In this document: piece after piece, positions 24,204 to 32,448 of the stretch | How positions within the stretch are numbered: the stretch's first letter is position 1 | Layout of the letters: each line of letters starts with the position of its first letter | NCBI GenBank assembly: GCA_964438975.1 | Contig: CAYTMU010000004.1 | Location: 1-64,000 of the forward strand | Direction: 5' to 3' | DNA length: 64,000 nucleotides | DNA from: Chryseosolibacter sp964438975 | GTDB lineage: Bacteria; Bacteroidota; Bacteroidia; Cytophagales; Cyclobacteriaceae | Position numbers and translations under genes: made by a program | The notes under the pieces: generated by a model | Told to the model about the DNA's origin: nothing | The model's database searches: none | What the model saw: only the letters and a program-made list of their open reading frames with translations

Positions 24204-25058
24204 ATGAGAATATCTGGATATTGTATTGTGATCGCTACCCTCGTGGCCTGTCAATCCTCAAACACCGGACAACGGAAGGGCGACTGGATTCAACTATTCA
24301 ACGGCAAAGATCTGGACGGATGGACACCAAAGATCCGGGGCTATCCCGCCGGCGTAAACTTCGGCAACACATTCATCGTCGAAGATGGGATGATGAAAGT
24401 GCGTTACAACGACGATGCATACCCCGCATTTGAGGAGCGTTTTGGCCACATCTTCTACCGTCAGAAATATTCGTGGTATCTGCTGGGCGTTGAGTATCGC
24501 TTCGTAGGCGACCAGGCCACAGAAGGACCGGGGTGGGCCTTGAGGAACAGTGGTGCCATGCTCCACTGTCAGGCTCCCGAGACCATGCTGAATGACCAGG
24601 ATTTTCCGATTTCGGTAGAAGTGCAATTCCTGGGAGGAAACGGTGTAGACGACCGTACAACGGCAAACCTCTGCACACCCGGGACCAACGTCGTCATGGA
24701 TGGTAAGTTGATCACGCGGCATTGTGTTCCTTCAGCATCAAAGACCTACCACGGGGAACAATGGGTTCGCGTGGATATATTGGTTCTCGGCGATTCACTC
24801 GTGGAGCACTTCATCGAAGGGCAGAGTGTTCTGCGATATGAGCAACCTCAGATCGGTGGCGGCAACGTCAGTGTATACGATCCCGGCATCAAGAAAGACG
24901 GGATGCTCCTGGACGAAGGATACATCGCTCTGCAAAGCGAGAGCCACCCGATTGAATTCCGAAAAGTGGAACTTTACGACCTTACTCACTACAAACGAAA
25001 CGCAGCCGGTGTGACCGAATTGCTTAACCGGGAATTGTTTGCTGACGCGCCGCGGTAA
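24204..25058 (+). CDS. DUF1080 (3-ketoglycoside hydrolase-like) lipoprotein
   Basis: The 284-residue protein has a lipoprotein signal (MRISGYCIVIATLVAC, lipidated Cys16) and a DUF1080 jelly-roll: WIQLFNGKDLDGWTPKIRG near 28-46, a carbohydrate-binding-like middle with WYLLGVEYRF, GPGWALRNSGAMLH and a C-terminal GYIALQSESHPIEFRKVEL. DUF1080 proteins have been linked to hydrolysis of 3-keto-glycosides (established for some family members); this one probably sits on the outer or inner membrane facing the periplasm. It is cotranscribed with the FAD/Fe-S oxidase and convergent with a second, divergent DUF1080 gene. Confidence 0.85.
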   Translation: MRISGYCIVIATLVACQSSNTGQRKGDWIQLFNGKDLDGWTPKIRGYPAGVNFGNTFIVEDGMMKVRYNDDAYPAFEERFGHIFYRQKYSWYLLGVEYRFVGDQATEGPGWALRNSGAMLHCQAPETMLNDQDFPISVEVQFLGGNGVDDRTTANLCTPGTNVVMDGKLITRHCVPSASKTYHGEQWVRVDILVLGDSLVEHFIEGQSVLRYEQPQIGGGNVSVYDPGIKKDGMLLDEGYIALQSESHPIEFRKVELYDLTHYKRNAAGVTELLNRELFADAPR

Positions 25059-25080
25059 ATCTGCAACAAGGAGTTGCTTA

Positions 25081-25818
25081 TCAGATCTCCTTGATATAGA
25101 TATTTTTGAACTGGACCAGGCTTGGAGGGCTCACCCATTCTCCGTTGCGCTTCGATCCATGGTGCTGCAGGCCGATGGGACCTTTCCGGGGAATTTCAGG
25201 CAGCAGAGCGTTTTCTATCACAACAATACCGTTTAGTTCGACGGTTAGCCGGTCTCCTTTCATGGTGATCTTGAACGTATTCCATTCTCCGATGTTTTTG
25301 TCGGCATTTACCTTCGGTGTTACCCCGCGCCTCACCTCCGGAGGCATTTTCTCATCCATGCGGTAGCCGTATACCTCGCCAGACCCGATCGGCCAGTTCC
25401 AGATATTAGCCTGACATTTGCCGACACCTCGCAGCAGGATACCGGAGTCGGAATCAGGGACAACCATTGTGATCTCTTTGCCATTGGCGTCGCGCTTGTG
25501 GAGTCCACTTGGGAGTATCAAAGGGACGTTGTGGTTTTTCCACGGCACTTCTTTGATGCGCCAGTCAACGTAGAGAATGAAGTCTCCGTATTCTTTCTGT
25601 GACCACACGCTCTTGTCGCCCGGGGCTTCACTTTCGGCATCGTAGTCGATAACGCCCTCCAGAATTTTCCAGTGACCATTGTCGCCTTCAGGCACTTTCC
25701 AGTTGGAGAAGTCTTTTCCGTTATAGAGTGATACAAAACCCTTCGGGATGTCTGTTTTGTTTTGAGCTATTGCGGCAGAAAGCGTACAGAGCAGAGCGAT
25801 TGTTGCTGAAAGGCGCAT
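25081..25818 (-). CDS. secreted DUF1080 (3-ketoglycoside hydrolase-like) protein
   Basis: The start at ATG 25818 places the signal peptide MRLSATIALLCTLSAAIA at the N-terminus (245 residues in total) and fits a strong promoter 33 bases upstream; the longer reading upstream would cross that promoter. The DUF1080 fold shows GFVSLYNGKDFSNWKV, GHWKILEGVIDYDAE, YGDFILYVDWRIKE, SDSGILLRGVGKCQANIW and GPIGLQHHGSKRNG, the canonical family blocks (more typical than the lipoprotein paralogue next door). Likely acts in the periplasm on oxidised glycosides. Stands in its own transcription unit. Confidence 0.87.
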   Translation of the reverse strand: MRLSATIALLCTLSAAIAQNKTDIPKGFVSLYNGKDFSNWKVPEGDNGHWKILEGVIDYDAESEAPGDKSVWSQKEYGDFILYVDWRIKEVPWKNHNVPLILPSGLHKRDANGKEITMVVPDSDSGILLRGVGKCQANIWNWPIGSGEVYGYRMDEKMPPEVRRGVTPKVNADKNIGEWNTFKITMKGDRLTVELNGIVVIENALLPEIPRKGPIGLQHHGSKRNGEWVSPPSLVQFKNIYIKEI

Positions 25819-25850
25819 GAAAATGGAGGTTAATTGTTGTCGTTGAATAT

Positions 25851-25882
25851 CAAAGGTAACTCCTGCCACGTGATATATCAAA
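25851..25882 (-). promoter_or_regulatory. promoter TTTG-N20-TACCTTTG of the secreted DUF1080 gene
   Basis: On the minus strand TTTG (25882-25879) is followed after 20 bases by TACCTTTG (25858-25851), a full match to the Bacteroidota consensus. The ATG lies 32 bases further on. Confidence 0.75.
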
Positions 25883-25898
25883 GCACAACCGGCGGCTG

Positions 25899-25927
25899 TT
25901 GCGAGCCAATTTTTCTTTTTATATTTA
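25899..25927 (+). promoter_or_regulatory. probable promoter TTG-N18-TATATTTA of the DUF5009 gene
   Basis: TTG at 25899-25901 and TATATTTA at 25920-25927 (one mismatch to TAnnTTTG) lie upstream of the gene at 26016, leaving a leader of about 80 bases. It overlaps the region of the divergent DUF1080 promoter by close spacing. Confidence 0.4.
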
Positions 25928-26015
25928 GCACGATTCACCGTGGTGACAAACCGGAGAATTAAGACTTATAAAGACTGTATCGAAAGGTCTGACCCAAACC
26001 TAATCCATTGCGATA

Positions 26016-27179
26016 ATGAGTGAACAAAGTGTGCCCACGAGGGAGACGGCCGCACATGCCGGAACCCGATCCGCACAGCAGCCATCCAGACGACTACTAT
26101 CCATCGATGCCCTGCGTGGTTTTGATATGTTGATGATTTCCGGGGCAGGTGGTTTTTTTCTTTTGCTTCACGGCAAGACCGATTGGTCTTGGGTCGACGC
26201 TCTCGCGTTGCAGTTTAAGCATCCACCCTGGAACGGATTTACGTTCTACGACTTCATCATGCCGTTGTTCCTTTTCATAGCAGGCTTGTCGTTGCCATTT
26301 TCACTGAACAGAGGTATTGAACTTGGCTTGACGAAGGGGCAGCTCTATCGCAAGGCGTTTACCCGTATGCTGATACTGATCGGGTTGGGTATTCTTTATA
26401 AGAATGCGCCGATCCCGTTTCTTGAACCATCAAAAATCCGTGTGGTCAGTGTACTGGGCCGGATAGGATTTGCTGGTATGGTTGCTACGGTATTATACCT
26501 GAACTTCTCCTTTGTGAAGCGCATTTATTGGATCGGCGGGCTGCTGTTGTTCTACTACGCTTGTCTCTTTTTGGTTCCCGTTCCCGGCTATGGGGCAGGC
26601 GATCTTTCTTTTGAGGGAAACCTGACTGGGTGGATTGACAGGACGTTCCTGCCAGGCCGGTTACATCAGAAAACCTATGATGAGCTCGGAATTTTCACAC
26701 AGCTTCCCGCACTCTGTCTGACCGTGATGGGTTCGCTGGCTGGTGATATTCTCCGAAGATCAGGCAACACCGACTACAGGAAACTCGCAAATCTCGGGCT
26801 AGCCGGTGTGATATGTCTTGTTATTGCCGCCGTGTGGGCGCAGCATTTTCCGATCAACAAACATTTGTGGTCTAGCTCCTTTATCATGCTGACTGGAGGG
26901 ATGGCATTTCTGACGTTCGCTTTGTTCTACTGGGTGATCGATATCCTGCAGATCCGCGGATGGGCCTTCTTCTTTATGGTGATAGGGATGAATAGCCTGA
27001 CCATTTATTTCGGCTATCAGTTCATCGACTTCAGTCACACCTCGCGGCTTTTGTTTGAAGGCTTGTACATCCATGCACCCGAGCAATGGCATGAGGTTCT
27101 TCAGACGCTCGGAGCCTTGGCACTGGTGTGGGTATTCCTGTACGTGTTATACCGCCTGAAGATATTCGTCAAGGTTTAG
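26016..27179 (+). CDS. DUF5009 / heparan-alpha-glucosaminide N-acetyltransferase-like membrane protein
   Basis: The 387-residue polytopic membrane protein begins with a hydrophilic leader and the family signature RLLSIDALRGFDMLMISGAG near 26-45, followed by about ten transmembrane helices. In eukaryotes the relative HGSNAT moves acetyl groups from cytosolic acetyl-CoA to lumenal glucosamine residues; bacterial members (NagX and DUF5009) are presumed to acylate sugars across the inner membrane. The neighbouring genes are glycan-active, which fits. The catalytic His of the family is expected near the end of the first helix or loop (LLLHGKTDW), seen here. Confidence 0.85.
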   Translation: MSEQSVPTRETAAHAGTRSAQQPSRRLLSIDALRGFDMLMISGAGGFFLLLHGKTDWSWVDALALQFKHPPWNGFTFYDFIMPLFLFIAGLSLPFSLNRGIELGLTKGQLYRKAFTRMLILIGLGILYKNAPIPFLEPSKIRVVSVLGRIGFAGMVATVLYLNFSFVKRIYWIGGLLLFYYACLFLVPVPGYGAGDLSFEGNLTGWIDRTFLPGRLHQKTYDELGIFTQLPALCLTVMGSLAGDILRRSGNTDYRKLANLGLAGVICLVIAAVWAQHFPINKHLWSSSFIMLTGGMAFLTFALFYWVIDILQIRGWAFFFMVIGMNSLTIYFGYQFIDFSHTSRLLFEGLYIHAPEQWHEVLQTLGALALVWVFLYVLYRLKIFVKV

Positions 27180-27188
27180 CCACCCTTA

Positions 27189-28574
27189 TCAGGGAGTTGG
27201 GAAATTTTTCGAGGTATCATCCACGATCAGGACCCAGTCATGGCCATAACCCGAGGAGGGGGGTGAGAACTCCTTCTGCGCGGTCTTCTTGAATCTGCCC
27301 GCATCCCTGCTTTCCCCGTTCTTCGGATTGTACCAGCGCGCGACGAGTTCGTTGCCGGATATCTTGTTAAGATTCACGGTGAACTTCCTTCCCTGGGAGC
27401 TGTACACAAACAGATAGTCTTTGCCCCGCGTCGCCTGAATCCGGTCATTCGCGCTCAGGGCATCCGTTATAATCTCCTGATCGGGAACGCGGTCAAAGAA
27501 CGGACGCGATTCGATCAGTTTTCGGAGATACTTCATTTGCCCGGCGCCGGGGAGATCGAGGGCAACATACCAGGGAAAGTGAGGTCCGTTCACGGGTTCG
27601 CGGTGTGGCGCATACATCTGCCAGATGCCGTGGCATCCGTATGTGTGCCCGAACGCACCGGCAAACACATCAAACCATGCAAGCTTCCGAACGTCATAGG
27701 CGCTCGACGTTCCTAGGTCACGTGCGTTGAAACAAATGGGATGATCCTCGTATAATGGCTCGCCGTCGATCACCGGCTTCGTGGGCTTGAGATTGTAGGC
27801 ATGTTGGATCCGGTCCCAAACATTGTTTTCGCGACAATGCCCCGTCTGGAACATGTTGAAATCCAACCACTCGTCGTGGTGAAACCAGTGGGAGGATCCG
27901 CCGTGCTCGAGCGGTGTCGGTTGCGGATGGAAGGTCATCAACGCTTTGTCATTCCCGCCGACACCCTCTGCAACTCCGTCGGCCATCGCCCGCCATACCG
28001 CTACGTCTTCCGAACCTTCTCGCGGATTGCGGTCTCCCCCGATGATCCAGATAATATTCTTCTGATCTTTGTAGCGCTGGCCGAGCCATTTCCCGTACGT
28101 CCGTGCGTTGTCTACGTTGAAGATCTCAGGTCCTTTGCCCCATCTGTGTTTGAAGACTTTGTCGCCCCAGGTAGGGAGCATCCCAATGTAAATTCCCAGT
28201 TCCTGAGCCTTCTTCACGATATAATCGACGTGCTGGAAATATGCCTCTCTGGGCTTTGTCGGATCATCATTCTCCAATGGAAGTTCTCCATACGGATTTG
28301 GCGTGTGAAGCCCATCCTGTTCGGCAAGCACCACTGCCTGAACAACGTTGAAGCCCTTGTCTGCGCGATTCTTCAGGTAGAGATCCGCTTCTTCGCGGCT
28401 AAGGCGGTGAAACAGCTCCCACGCGGTATCGCCGAGCCAGAAGAATGGCTTTCCATCCTCTGTCTGCAGGAAACGCTGGTTATCGGATACGCGCAGCTGC
28501 GCGCTTGCGGTAAGCGTGACTGTCAGGAGGAACACTATCCAGACAGCTTTATTCCGGATGTTGGATGAGCTCAT
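27189..28574 (-). CDS. GH140-like glycoside hydrolase (DUF4038), apiosidase family
   Basis: The 461-residue protein has a signal peptide (IVFLLTVTLTASA) and a DUF4038 TIM barrel: LRVSDNQRFLQTEDGKPFFW near 27-46, LGDTAWELFHRLSREEA, IIWIIGGDRNPREG near 175-188 with the likely acid/base Asp, and PVIDGEPLYEDHP near 266-278 with the likely nucleophile Glu, then a C-terminal beta domain (PF12904-like). Characterised GH140 enzymes cleave apiose linkages in rhamnogalacturonan II; substrate here is inferred from family only. It is the last gene of a five-gene minus-strand operon. Confidence 0.85.
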   Translation of the reverse strand: MSSSNIRNKAVWIVFLLTVTLTASAQLRVSDNQRFLQTEDGKPFFWLGDTAWELFHRLSREEADLYLKNRADKGFNVVQAVVLAEQDGLHTPNPYGELPLENDDPTKPREAYFQHVDYIVKKAQELGIYIGMLPTWGDKVFKHRWGKGPEIFNVDNARTYGKWLGQRYKDQKNIIWIIGGDRNPREGSEDVAVWRAMADGVAEGVGGNDKALMTFHPQPTPLEHGGSSHWFHHDEWLDFNMFQTGHCRENNVWDRIQHAYNLKPTKPVIDGEPLYEDHPICFNARDLGTSSAYDVRKLAWFDVFAGAFGHTYGCHGIWQMYAPHREPVNGPHFPWYVALDLPGAGQMKYLRKLIESRPFFDRVPDQEIITDALSANDRIQATRGKDYLFVYSSQGRKFTVNLNKISGNELVARWYNPKNGESRDAGRFKKTAQKEFSPPSSGYGHDWVLIVDDTSKNFPTP

Positions 28575-28615
28575 GTCTCGCTGGTTATGGATCGAGTCCG
28601 CAGGCGTTTCACTCG

Positions 28616-30031
28616 TTACTTGATGTCGTGCGCAAACATTTTTTCATAGTGTGGGGATGGCTGGAAAATTCCACCGCTTTCGTCGTAAAAGGTCTTGTCC
28701 GTTATATAGACGCCTTGTTTCGTCTCAACCCACGAACCATCTGCGCGCGGGTGATAGCTCATCATCGTTTTCCAATCCTTGTAATACTGGTGCCCGTTGG
28801 TTTCCTGCAGGCCAATACCGATATTCTGAAAAGGCGCCAGGCGCGCAGCTACGCACTTGTTCCAATCGACGAGGATGGGGTTGACTGTCAGGTCTGCGCA
28901 GAAACATGGAATATTTTTTTCGTACGCGAGTTGTGTCACACGCATCGTCATACTCAGCGTCTTGGCGATGGCCTTTACCGCGATCGCGCCATATCCTTGT
29001 TCGATTCGCTGTGCGGCATCCTCGACTGTGTGGGCACTTTCGTCTGCGGCGATCGTCACGCCCATATCCCCGACGTAAACATCGTTCCGTTCGCCGAATG
29101 GTTCTTCTATGACGGCTATCTGGTCGAACGCTCCGATCTTCCTGGCGTGGTCGAGGAATCGCTGGAGTGTTTCCTTCTCGTCGTATCGTTCGTTCGCGTC
29201 GAAGTAGTACGGTATCTTTCCGCTCTTTGTGTAAGGTGTTTCATAGTGTCCGATGGCTTTGTGAACCGCGGTCATGAAAGCAATGTCTTTTTCGAGCATT
29301 TCCTTTTGTGTGCCCGCAGACCCGGTTTTCAATTTCATGATGAAATAACCTTCGTCGGCGGCAGCTTTGATCTTGCCGACATCGGCGCCGACGCTGAACG
29401 AAGGCATGCTTCCGACCTTGCTGTGGCGGTAGGAGAGTCCTGGCTTGTATTTTGCCGGGATCATGTCGTCGAATTTCCGGATGCCATTCTCGGCAGCATA
29501 GAGCAGCCACGCTGCATTGTCAACACAGACCAAGGCGTTCAGCGCGAACGTAGTGCGCAAGTTTGGATTGCCCGTGATCTTCTTCCCGTAGGCGTATACT
29601 TCCGGCAACAGGTCGTCGAGCAGTTGGTCGGGGTTCGTGAATGAATTGCCCTTCATAATCTGAAGAGCGCGTTCACTCATTGCGTACATGAGCGCGTTTC
29701 CTCCAGTTGTCGAATGGGCGGCGAACACGTTCGAGTCGGACCATAGCGGGCTTTGACCGCCGAGGCCGATCTTGTGAATCCCGGAGTCAGCTTCCATCCA
29801 CGCGGCAACTTGCCAGCCTTCGGTGATAAAACTGCCTTTGAATCGGTATGGGTGCAGTGCTTCCCTTTCAAAGTTGGAATCCACATTCCGGATGCGGATA
29901 GTCTTTTCAGGTTTCATATTATTGGGGTTACCAGTGGCCGTTGCGGGTACATTGCTCAGCGCAAGTGTTCCGAGTCCGGCAGCTGTGTATCGGACAAAAT
30001 CTCTTCGGTTAATGCTGTGTTCTGTTTTCAT
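28616..30031 (-). CDS. Tat-exported enolase-superfamily enzyme (MLE/mandelate racemase type)
   Basis: The 471-residue protein opens with a Tat signal (NRRDFVRYTAAGLGTLAL). The enolase-superfamily barrel shows the metal ligands in FDANERYDE (Asp), AVIEEPFGE (Glu) and IAADESAHT (Asp/Glu), a catalytic Lys region FIMKLKTG near 240 and a second Lys in AIAVKAIAK, the two-lysine layout of the muconate-cycloisomerase/dipeptide-epimerase subgroup. Export through Tat is unusual for this superfamily but recurrent in Bacteroidota and Planctomycetota. The chemistry would be proton abstraction next to a carboxylate, for example dehydration or epimerisation of a sugar acid. It sits between the cytochrome/propeller gene (20-base gap) and the GH140 gene (41-base gap). 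Confidence 0.82.
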   Translation of the reverse strand: MKTEHSINRRDFVRYTAAGLGTLALSNVPATATGNPNNMKPEKTIRIRNVDSNFEREALHPYRFKGSFITEGWQVAAWMEADSGIHKIGLGGQSPLWSDSNVFAAHSTTGGNALMYAMSERALQIMKGNSFTNPDQLLDDLLPEVYAYGKKITGNPNLRTTFALNALVCVDNAAWLLYAAENGIRKFDDMIPAKYKPGLSYRHSKVGSMPSFSVGADVGKIKAAADEGYFIMKLKTGSAGTQKEMLEKDIAFMTAVHKAIGHYETPYTKSGKIPYYFDANERYDEKETLQRFLDHARKIGAFDQIAVIEEPFGERNDVYVGDMGVTIAADESAHTVEDAAQRIEQGYGAIAVKAIAKTLSMTMRVTQLAYEKNIPCFCADLTVNPILVDWNKCVAARLAPFQNIGIGLQETNGHQYYKDWKTMMSYHPRADGSWVETKQGVYITDKTFYDESGGIFQPSPHYEKMFAHDIK

Positions 30032-30051
30032 GAATTATAGATGTCGCGTGA

Positions 30052-32421
30052 TCAGTAAATATTGTTGGGTATATTGTTTAACGTATACCAGGTCTCGTTT
30101 GACCAAAGCGATTGGCCGCTCGCGCTCCGGAGATCTTCCGGGATGACAATATACACAACATGGCGTTCTTTAAGGCCGTCAACGCGGAGGTCAATTTGCT
30201 TTCGATCGGCTGAGATGACAACTCCCGTGATCGGTAGTCGCACGAGGTCCAGCTTCGGACCTCCATAGGCGGCGGTGCCTTCGTAACGCCACTGTTGCAC
30301 AATGATATCATCCGGTACAATTCGCGTATTATCGTCGAGCGCCTCGGTCAATGTGACTGCGAAGCCGTCTGGCTTGGCGTTGACGCGAAGCATTTCAAAT
30401 GCAGTCTTCCCATTGAACGTGAGTTTCTGAAGACCGTACTGTTTTTCTTTCCAGCTCCAACCACCCACCATTCCCACTCCGCCGATATAGAGGGCGCTAT
30501 CCGGTCCCCATCGCAGGCGGTTGACACCTGCCTCGAGGCCCTGTGTGAATCGGAAGACACACCCCTGGTACTCGCCATTGACTTTCTCGAGGAAGTCGCG
30601 TTTTATTCCGCCGTGTGTCACGTCGCCGTGCAGCATCTGACCCTTGTAGAGACCGTGGTGGATGAGCACCGGTTCCGAGGGGGAGTTCCCGATCTCATCC
30701 TGCGGCAGCCAGACAGCCGGGGGAGCGATCGGAGGAGGTGAGTCGACGAGTCCCGGGGGTAACCCCCAGTACATGCCGAGAAACTCGCCGGGCTTGACAT
30801 GGATCAGCTTGTTTGCGGGAGTCCATTCGCCCTGGTTATCTGTGACGAAGATCTCGTTGTCGACACCAAGCCCGATACCGTTCGGCGTGCGTAACCCGAA
30901 GTTCACCCAATCATACGTTCCGTCCTTTCGGATCCGGATGGTCCTTCCGCGATCGAACTTCTGCCGTTCATGCGACATCAGTCGCATGGCAAGAGAAAGC
31001 GTCGCGTAGAAGTCGCCGTCCTTGTAGAGGAGCCCGAACGCGAACTCGTGAAAATCATCGGTGACATCCCAGGCATCGCAGACAACCTCGTAGACATCGA
31101 TGACCTCGTCTCCGTCCATGTCCTTCAACCGGGTGAGTTCGTGCTTCTGAAGCACATAGATCTCCCCATCCACTACTTCGATGCCAAGCGGTTCTGCTAA
31201 CCCTGACGCTATACGCTTTACAGCGATTTTCGCAGTATCCCCGGTCTCCACACCGTCCACCAGGTAGACACCCCCGACAATATCCCAGGTCGTTACCAGC
31301 AGGCGTCCGTCCGGCAGAAAAGCCAGTCCACCGACCCGGGGCTTGAAGTTGTCGTTATGCAGTGTCAGCAAATCGTAGCTTGGGTGAACACCGACAAGTG
31401 ATGCGCCAAAGCCAGGCTTTCTCTCGCGCTCGGTAACTTCCCTACGGTTTCCGGAGGCTGTCCTGAACGTCGTTGTCGTGGTGGGCTTAAGGGAGAGAAT
31501 GTAATTGACCATATCCCTGAGTTCACGTTCACTCAGACCCGGATGCGCATTCATCGGCGTTGTGCCCCAGGCCCCGGACCCTCCCTCGCGAATTTTTTTC
31601 ATCAGGTACTCGACGGCGGTCTTTTCATTCGGATACTTGGCTGCCACCTCCTGAAACCCCGGGCCTACAGTATATCGGTCCAATTCGTGACACGTCATAC
31701 AGTCACTTTTTTCCATCCAGTAACGTCCCCGGTGATCGTACGACACATCGTCCGATGGCGGGGATTGCATTGGCTGCTCTTCAAAGTAAGTGACATACGT
31801 AATGGAGCCATTGCCTTTCAAGGTGATCGTATCGGCGTTCAGGACGTGGGCAATTTCAGTGCCGGCCGGAACGTTTCGCGATGTAAATATTCTTTCAAGA
31901 CCGGGACGTTTGTTGCGATCGCGAACGAAGTCAGGGCGTTCTTCGATGTAAATGGTATCGCCTGAAGAAGGTAGAAGCTGGTATTGAAGTAATATGGTGT
32001 CGTCAACAAAGCGATAGCCTTTGTATGCCGCGTTAACCACCAGATCTTTGTCACCCTGCCTGATCACCCAGCGGCGGATACCGGTTGTGTCGAGCGCATA
32101 TGTAGCACCCCAGCTAGTAGGCTGTATGTTTTTTTTGTCGGTGTAAGCGGCTCCTTCCATCAGTACACCACCTTTCCAGACCTTATAGAGCGTACATGAC
32201 TGCAGGTCGTAAGCGGCGTATAATGATGTATCCAGCGCAAGTGTGAGGATACGCGGTTTTCTATCGAGGACTGAGCGAAACGCCCACGGGTCGAGTGGCC
32301 TGTTGTCGCTACTTTTTTCCCTGGAACAGCTGACGGTTAGTGCCCCGACCATGGCGATAGCCAGGAGGATGATCCGACTCAACGCAGACGGCGTAAAGTG
32401 TGTGATGGTGTTGTTGTTCAT
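30052..32421 (-). CDS. lipoprotein with cytochrome c and sugar-dehydrogenase-like beta-propeller
   Basis: The 789-residue protein has a lipoprotein signal (IILLAIAMVGALTVSC), an N-terminal domain of about 190 residues without recognised family, a monohaem cytochrome c domain (CMTCHELDRYTVGPGF near 235-250, axial Met probably in TTPMNAHPG), and a C-terminal propeller related to glucose/sorbosone dehydrogenases (VGGLAFLPDGRLLVTTWD, EPLGIEVVDGEIYVLQKHELTRLKD). Such haem-propeller fusions, common in Planctomycetota and some Bacteroidota, are thought to oxidise sugars and pass electrons to the respiratory chain. Gene spacing of 27 and 20 bases places it firmly in the operon. Confidence 0.82.
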   Translation of the reverse strand: MNNNTITHFTPSALSRIILLAIAMVGALTVSCSREKSSDNRPLDPWAFRSVLDRKPRILTLALDTSLYAAYDLQSCTLYKVWKGGVLMEGAAYTDKKNIQPTSWGATYALDTTGIRRWVIRQGDKDLVVNAAYKGYRFVDDTILLQYQLLPSSGDTIYIEERPDFVRDRNKRPGLERIFTSRNVPAGTEIAHVLNADTITLKGNGSITYVTYFEEQPMQSPPSDDVSYDHRGRYWMEKSDCMTCHELDRYTVGPGFQEVAAKYPNEKTAVEYLMKKIREGGSGAWGTTPMNAHPGLSERELRDMVNYILSLKPTTTTTFRTASGNRREVTERERKPGFGASLVGVHPSYDLLTLHNDNFKPRVGGLAFLPDGRLLVTTWDIVGGVYLVDGVETGDTAKIAVKRIASGLAEPLGIEVVDGEIYVLQKHELTRLKDMDGDEVIDVYEVVCDAWDVTDDFHEFAFGLLYKDGDFYATLSLAMRLMSHERQKFDRGRTIRIRKDGTYDWVNFGLRTPNGIGLGVDNEIFVTDNQGEWTPANKLIHVKPGEFLGMYWGLPPGLVDSPPPIAPPAVWLPQDEIGNSPSEPVLIHHGLYKGQMLHGDVTHGGIKRDFLEKVNGEYQGCVFRFTQGLEAGVNRLRWGPDSALYIGGVGMVGGWSWKEKQYGLQKLTFNGKTAFEMLRVNAKPDGFAVTLTEALDDNTRIVPDDIIVQQWRYEGTAAYGGPKLDLVRLPITGVVISADRKQIDLRVDGLKERHVVYIVIPEDLRSASGQSLWSNETWYTLNNIPNNIY

Positions 32422-32448
32422 GTTTCAGATTGTGTCGCCGGCGTCTCT

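Noticed and set aside
27801..28568. 255-codon plus-strand frame
   Set aside because: Antisense to the GH140-like gene and without family features; explained by codon bias of the real gene.
28565..29644. 359-codon open frame on the plus strand
   Set aside because: It lies entirely opposite the enolase-superfamily gene, which has a Tat signal and intact active-site motifs; the antisense product shows no signal, domain or low-complexity structure of its own.
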